From contig NZ_BAAAWO010000001.1 in NCBI RefSeq assembly GCF_039535115.1, forward strand, positions 4,092,001 to 4,156,000: 64,000 nt of DNA, read 5' to 3'. A model generated the notes under the pieces. It was not told the DNA's origin and ran no database searches. It saw only the letters and a list, made by a program, of their open reading frames with translations. Made by a program: the position numbers and the translations under genes. Below are positions 62,721-64,000 of this stretch, in pieces; the first letter of the stretch is position 1; each line of letters begins with the position of its first letter. This DNA is from Paeniglutamicibacter sulfureus. GTDB taxonomy: Bacteria; Actinomycetota; Actinomycetes; Actinomycetales; Micrococcaceae.

Positions 62721-63560
62721 CTAGAGCTTGGCGACGATGTCCGCCAGCAGCGCCGAAATCCGCGGGCCGGCGGCCTGGCCGGCCTCGATGACCTCTTCGT
62801 GGCTGAGCGCTGTCGCCGAGATGCCGGCGGCCAGGTTGGTGACCAGCGAGATGCCGAAGACCTCCATGCCGGCGTGGCGCGCGGCAATGGCCTCCAGTGC
62901 GGTGGACATGCCCACCAGGTCCGCGCCGATCACCTTGGCGTACTGCACCTCGGAGGGGGTCTCGTAGTGCGGGCCGGTGAACTGTGCGTACACGCCCTCG
63001 TCCAGCGACGCGTCCACCTCGCGGGCCAGAGCCCGGATGCGCGATGAGTACAGGTCGGTGAGGTCGACGAACGTCGCCCCCTCCAGCGGGGACGTGGCGG
63101 TGAGGTTGATGTGGTCCTTGATCAGCACCGGGGTGCCCGGCACCCAATCCGGGTTCAGTCCGCCGCAGCCGTTGGTCAGCACCAGCGTCTTGGCGCCGGC
63201 GGCGGCGGCGGTGCGCACCCCGTGGACCACGGCGCGCACGCCCTTGCCTTCGTAGAAGTGGGTGCGGGCGCCGAGCACCAGCACGCGCTTGCCGGTGGCG
63301 GTGAGCACCGAGGAAATGGTGCCGACGTGCCCCGGGACCGCGGCGGCGTGGAAGCCAGGCAGTTCGGTGGCGTCAATGCGGTGGGTGCGCTCGCCGATCA
63401 GGTCCGCAGCCTCGCCCCAGCCGGAGCCAAGCACCAGGGCGATGTCGTGGTTCGGGACGCCGGTCAGTTCGGCGATCTTGGCGGCGGCGGCATTGGCCAG
63501 GTCAAAGGGGGAGGATTCGTTGTCGATCACGGGGTTAAACCTACCGGCGGAACCCTGCAT
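62721..63560 (-). CDS. Purine-nucleoside phosphorylase
   Basis: A 279-residue trimeric-type PNP releasing the base from purine (deoxy)nucleosides with phosphate, giving (deoxy)ribose 1-phosphate. ALVLGSGWGEAADLIG near residue 40 (phosphate loop), HVGTISSVLTATGKRVLVLGARTHFYEGKG near 78 (split across its strand), LTNGCGGLNPDWVPGTPVLI near 120, and GPHYETPSEVQYAK near 190 identify the family. GMSTALEAIAARHAGMEVF follows. ATG 63560 is the start; a longer frame upstream lies in the divergent promoter of the flavoprotein gene. It heads the salvage operon. Confidence 0.94.
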   Translation of the reverse strand: MQGSAGRFNPVIDNESSPFDLANAAAAKIAELTGVPNHDIALVLGSGWGEAADLIGERTHRIDATELPGFHAAAVPGHVGTISSVLTATGKRVLVLGARTHFYEGKGVRAVVHGVRTAAAAGAKTLVLTNGCGGLNPDWVPGTPVLIKDHINLTATSPLEGATFVDLTDLYSSRIRALAREVDASLDEGVYAQFTGPHYETPSEVQYAKVIGADLVGMSTALEAIAARHAGMEVFGISLVTNLAAGISATALSHEEVIEAGQAAGPRISALLADIVAKL

Positions 63561-63707
63561 TGTCAGGTGGAGCTCGGAATGCAGCAGGCGGCGCCGCCGG
63601 ATGCAGGCAGTTCGGGCTGTCGATGCCGACATCGGACGCTTTTGCCGGGGCCTTCGCCCGCGTGTGCGGTGTGCACTTGTCACCCGGGTAGGGAAGAATG
63701 GGTGATC

Positions 63708-64000
63708 GTGAGTGCACAACGCGATTTCAGTTCCCCCAGGTTGGTAATTCTCGGCGGAGGCCCCGGTGGCTACGAGGCCGCGATGGTCGGCGCCCATCTC
63801 GGCGCGCAGGTGACCATCGTCGAACGCGCGGGCATGGGCGGTTCCGCCGTGCTGACCGACGTGGTCCCCTCCAAAACCCTGGTGGCCACGGCCGATGCGA
63901 TGCGCCGGGTCATCGGCGCGCGCGAATTCGGCGTCGAGGTCGGGGAGGCCGGCACCGAGGCGGTGGCAGATCTCTCCATCATGAATGCGCGCCTGCTGGA
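63708..64000 (+). CDS. NAD(P)H-quinone dehydrogenase/flavoprotein disulfide reductase family, 3'-truncated
   Basis: The start of a flavoprotein that runs off the window. RLVILGGGPGGYEAAMVGAH at the N-terminus is the FAD-binding Rossmann motif. The segment that carries the CxxxxC redox disulfide in dihydrolipoamide dehydrogenase reads GGSAVLTDVVPSKTLVATAD, with no cysteines. This matches M. tuberculosis LpdA (Rv3303c), a quinone reductase without disulfide activity. GTG 63708 or 63702 could be the start; GGGAAG lies upstream. It is divergent from the nucleoside salvage operon, as in mycobacteria. Confidence 0.85.
   Translation, partial: MSAQRDFSSPRLVILGGGPGGYEAAMVGAHLGAQVTIVERAGMGGSAVLTDVVPSKTLVATADAMRRVIGAREFGVEVGEAGTEAVADLSIMNARLL

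Overview
The window is a high-GC chromosomal segment of an actinobacterium, most likely a member of the Micrococcaceae (Arthrobacter sensu lato). This rests on family content and gene order: TIGR03089 protein, WhiB/WhmD, a large glycosyltransferase, DUF5719, DUF3499, Trm112 and S-adenosylhomocysteinase follow the order of the Mycobacterium tuberculosis Rv3268 to Rv3248c region. The purine nucleoside phosphorylase, phospho-sugar mutase and quinone reductase at the right end match the deoD/pmmB/lpdA neighbourhood of that genome. GTG and TTG starts, ATGA/GTGA overlaps and strong GC-rich terminator hairpins are common. The species is not determined.

Layout. 1-10,200: cell-envelope and core genes (GtrA, TIGR03089, WhiB, glycosyltransferase, DUF5719, a metallopeptidase-like protein, DUF3499, Trm112, ahcY). 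10,300-18,000: a DUF1461 membrane protein, long-chain acyl-CoA ligase, protein O-mannosyltransferase, rsmI and gabD. 18,000-23,000 (minus strand): MoxR, DUF58 and transglutaminase operon. 23,100-29,400: tatD, rpf, rsmA (ksgA), ispE and an ABC-F ATPase, a conserved housekeeping block.

29,400-45,810 is the accessory region. It is visibly more AT-rich in its first half and carries long intergenic stretches and gene debris. Two adjacent, translationally coupled large LuxR-type regulators are followed by a two-gene glycosyltransferase operon. A seven-gene coupled operon comes next: glycosyltransferase, NodB deacetylase, FemAB/GNAT-like transferase, GH16 glycosidase, Wzx-like flippase, polytopic polymerase-like protein and a small membrane protein. 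Together they read as an uncharacterised exopolysaccharide synthesis and export locus with its own regulators.

45,900-64,000 returns to core functions: TetR regulator, tRNA-Gln, glmU, prs, rplY, pth, sufS-sufU, nhaA, DUF2505, mfd, a universal stress protein and a small membrane protein. The last block is a nucleoside-salvage operon (purine nucleoside phosphorylase, phospho-sugar mutase, deoC), divergent from a flavoprotein quinone reductase that runs off the right end.

Regulatory signals that stand out are a promoter/operator plus attenuator-like leader at whiB, a long structured leader before rpf, a dyad upstream of the gabD promoter, and a perfect 11-bp-arm palindrome upstream of the universal stress gene. 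No CRISPR array and no intact insertion sequence were seen.
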